This document shows positions 7,601 to 7,811 of a stretch of 7,811 nucleotides of DNA, one piece after another. The stretch spans positions 1 through 7,811 of the forward strand of contig JAKAJX010000051.1 in assembly GCA_021824855.1 (NCBI GenBank). The letters are read 5' to 3'. Origin of the DNA: Bacteroidota bacterium (GTDB lineage: Bacteria; Bacteroidota; Bacteroidia; Chitinophagales; Chitinophagaceae). A program made the translations under genes and the position numbers. Each line of letters begins with the position of its first letter. Within the stretch, counting starts at the first letter, position 1. The notes under the pieces are model-generated. The model was not told where the DNA came from. It ran no database searches and saw nothing but the letters and a program-made list of their open reading frames with translations.

Positions 7601-7649
7601 AGCCCAATTAATAGCCAAAAGCTTAGTAAAAAAAATCTTATTTATTGCA

Positions 7650-7811
7650 ATGAAATATATTTTTAATAACAATTTTCAATATGCCCCTACCGAAACCGGT
7701 GGAATGCTTTATTATAGCCTTAATCACAATGCTCCGAGAGTAAGCTTTGCCGAAGCTGCGGTAAAAGGACAAGCACCTGATAAGGGTTTATATTTTCCCA
7801 GATTTATTCCG
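7650..7811 (+). CDS. thrC: Threonine synthase, N-terminal fragment (3' partial)
   Basis: PLP enzyme that converts O-phosphohomoserine to threonine. Only 54 codons are visible; the frame is open to the right edge. After the start MKYIFNNNFQYAPTETGG comes RVSFAEAAVKGQ (30-41) and KGLYFPRFIP (45-54). This is the threonine synthase N-terminal pattern (E. coli has VSFAQAV, then GLFFP), which begins the small N-terminal domain. The PLP lysine lies outside the window. The call rests on this pattern and on position after thrA and thrB. No earlier in-frame ATG is near, so 7650 is the natural start. The 98-base gap from thrB is longer than the thrA-thrB gap, but I see no convincing promoter in it. Confidence 0.93.
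   Translation, partial: MKYIFNNNFQYAPTETGGMLYYSLNHNAPRVSFAEAAVKGQAPDKGLYFPRFIP

Noticed and set aside
7638..7649. Separate promoter for thrC (TATTTATTG)
   Set aside because: Poor match to TAnnTTTG, no -33 element, and it nearly touches the ATG; thrC is more simply read from the thr operon.

Overview
The window looks like an AT-rich chromosomal stretch from a member of the Bacteroidota. Three things suggest this: a promoter of the Bacteroidota type (TTTG, 21 bases, TATCTTCG) before the thr genes, A/T-rich start regions without Shine-Dalgarno sequences, and the style of the encoded proteins. The family-level position (a Chitinophagaceae or Sphingobacteriia-like lineage is possible) is only a guess. 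All genes are housekeeping nitrogen and amino-acid metabolism genes. No mobile element, CRISPR array, rRNA or tRNA was seen.

Layout from left to right. (1) 1-1217, plus strand: the C-terminal bulk of an Amt-family ammonium channel, cut by the left edge. (2) 1245-1287: a strong hairpin with T-runs on both sides, a bidirectional terminator between the converging amt and ppc genes. (3) 1302-3878, minus strand: complete phosphoenolpyruvate carboxylase (ppc, 858 aa), with an unusual C-terminus. (4) 3879-4179: a 301-base divergent control region. It holds a weak candidate ppc promoter, a good thr promoter, a 32-residue leader peptide ORF rich in Thr, Ile and Val (3989-4087), and candidate attenuator RNA structures with a T-rich tract. 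(5) 4180-6618: thrA, a bifunctional aspartokinase/homoserine dehydrogenase (812 aa). (6) 6625-7551: thrB, homoserine kinase (308 aa). (7) 7552-7649: a gap with an inverted repeat. (8) 7650-7811: the first 54 codons of thrC, threonine synthase, cut by the right edge.

Together the genes form a metabolic unit. Ppc makes oxaloacetate, the precursor of aspartate. ThrA carries out the first and third steps from aspartate to homoserine, ThrB phosphorylates homoserine, and ThrC makes threonine. Control seems layered: a Thr/Ile/Val-coding leader peptide upstream of thrA, apparent Thr-binding ACT domains in ThrA, and conserved aspartate-site residues in Ppc. The leader is not covered by an ordinary gene call and is the most interesting element here. 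I found no evidence of an entirely new kind of system.
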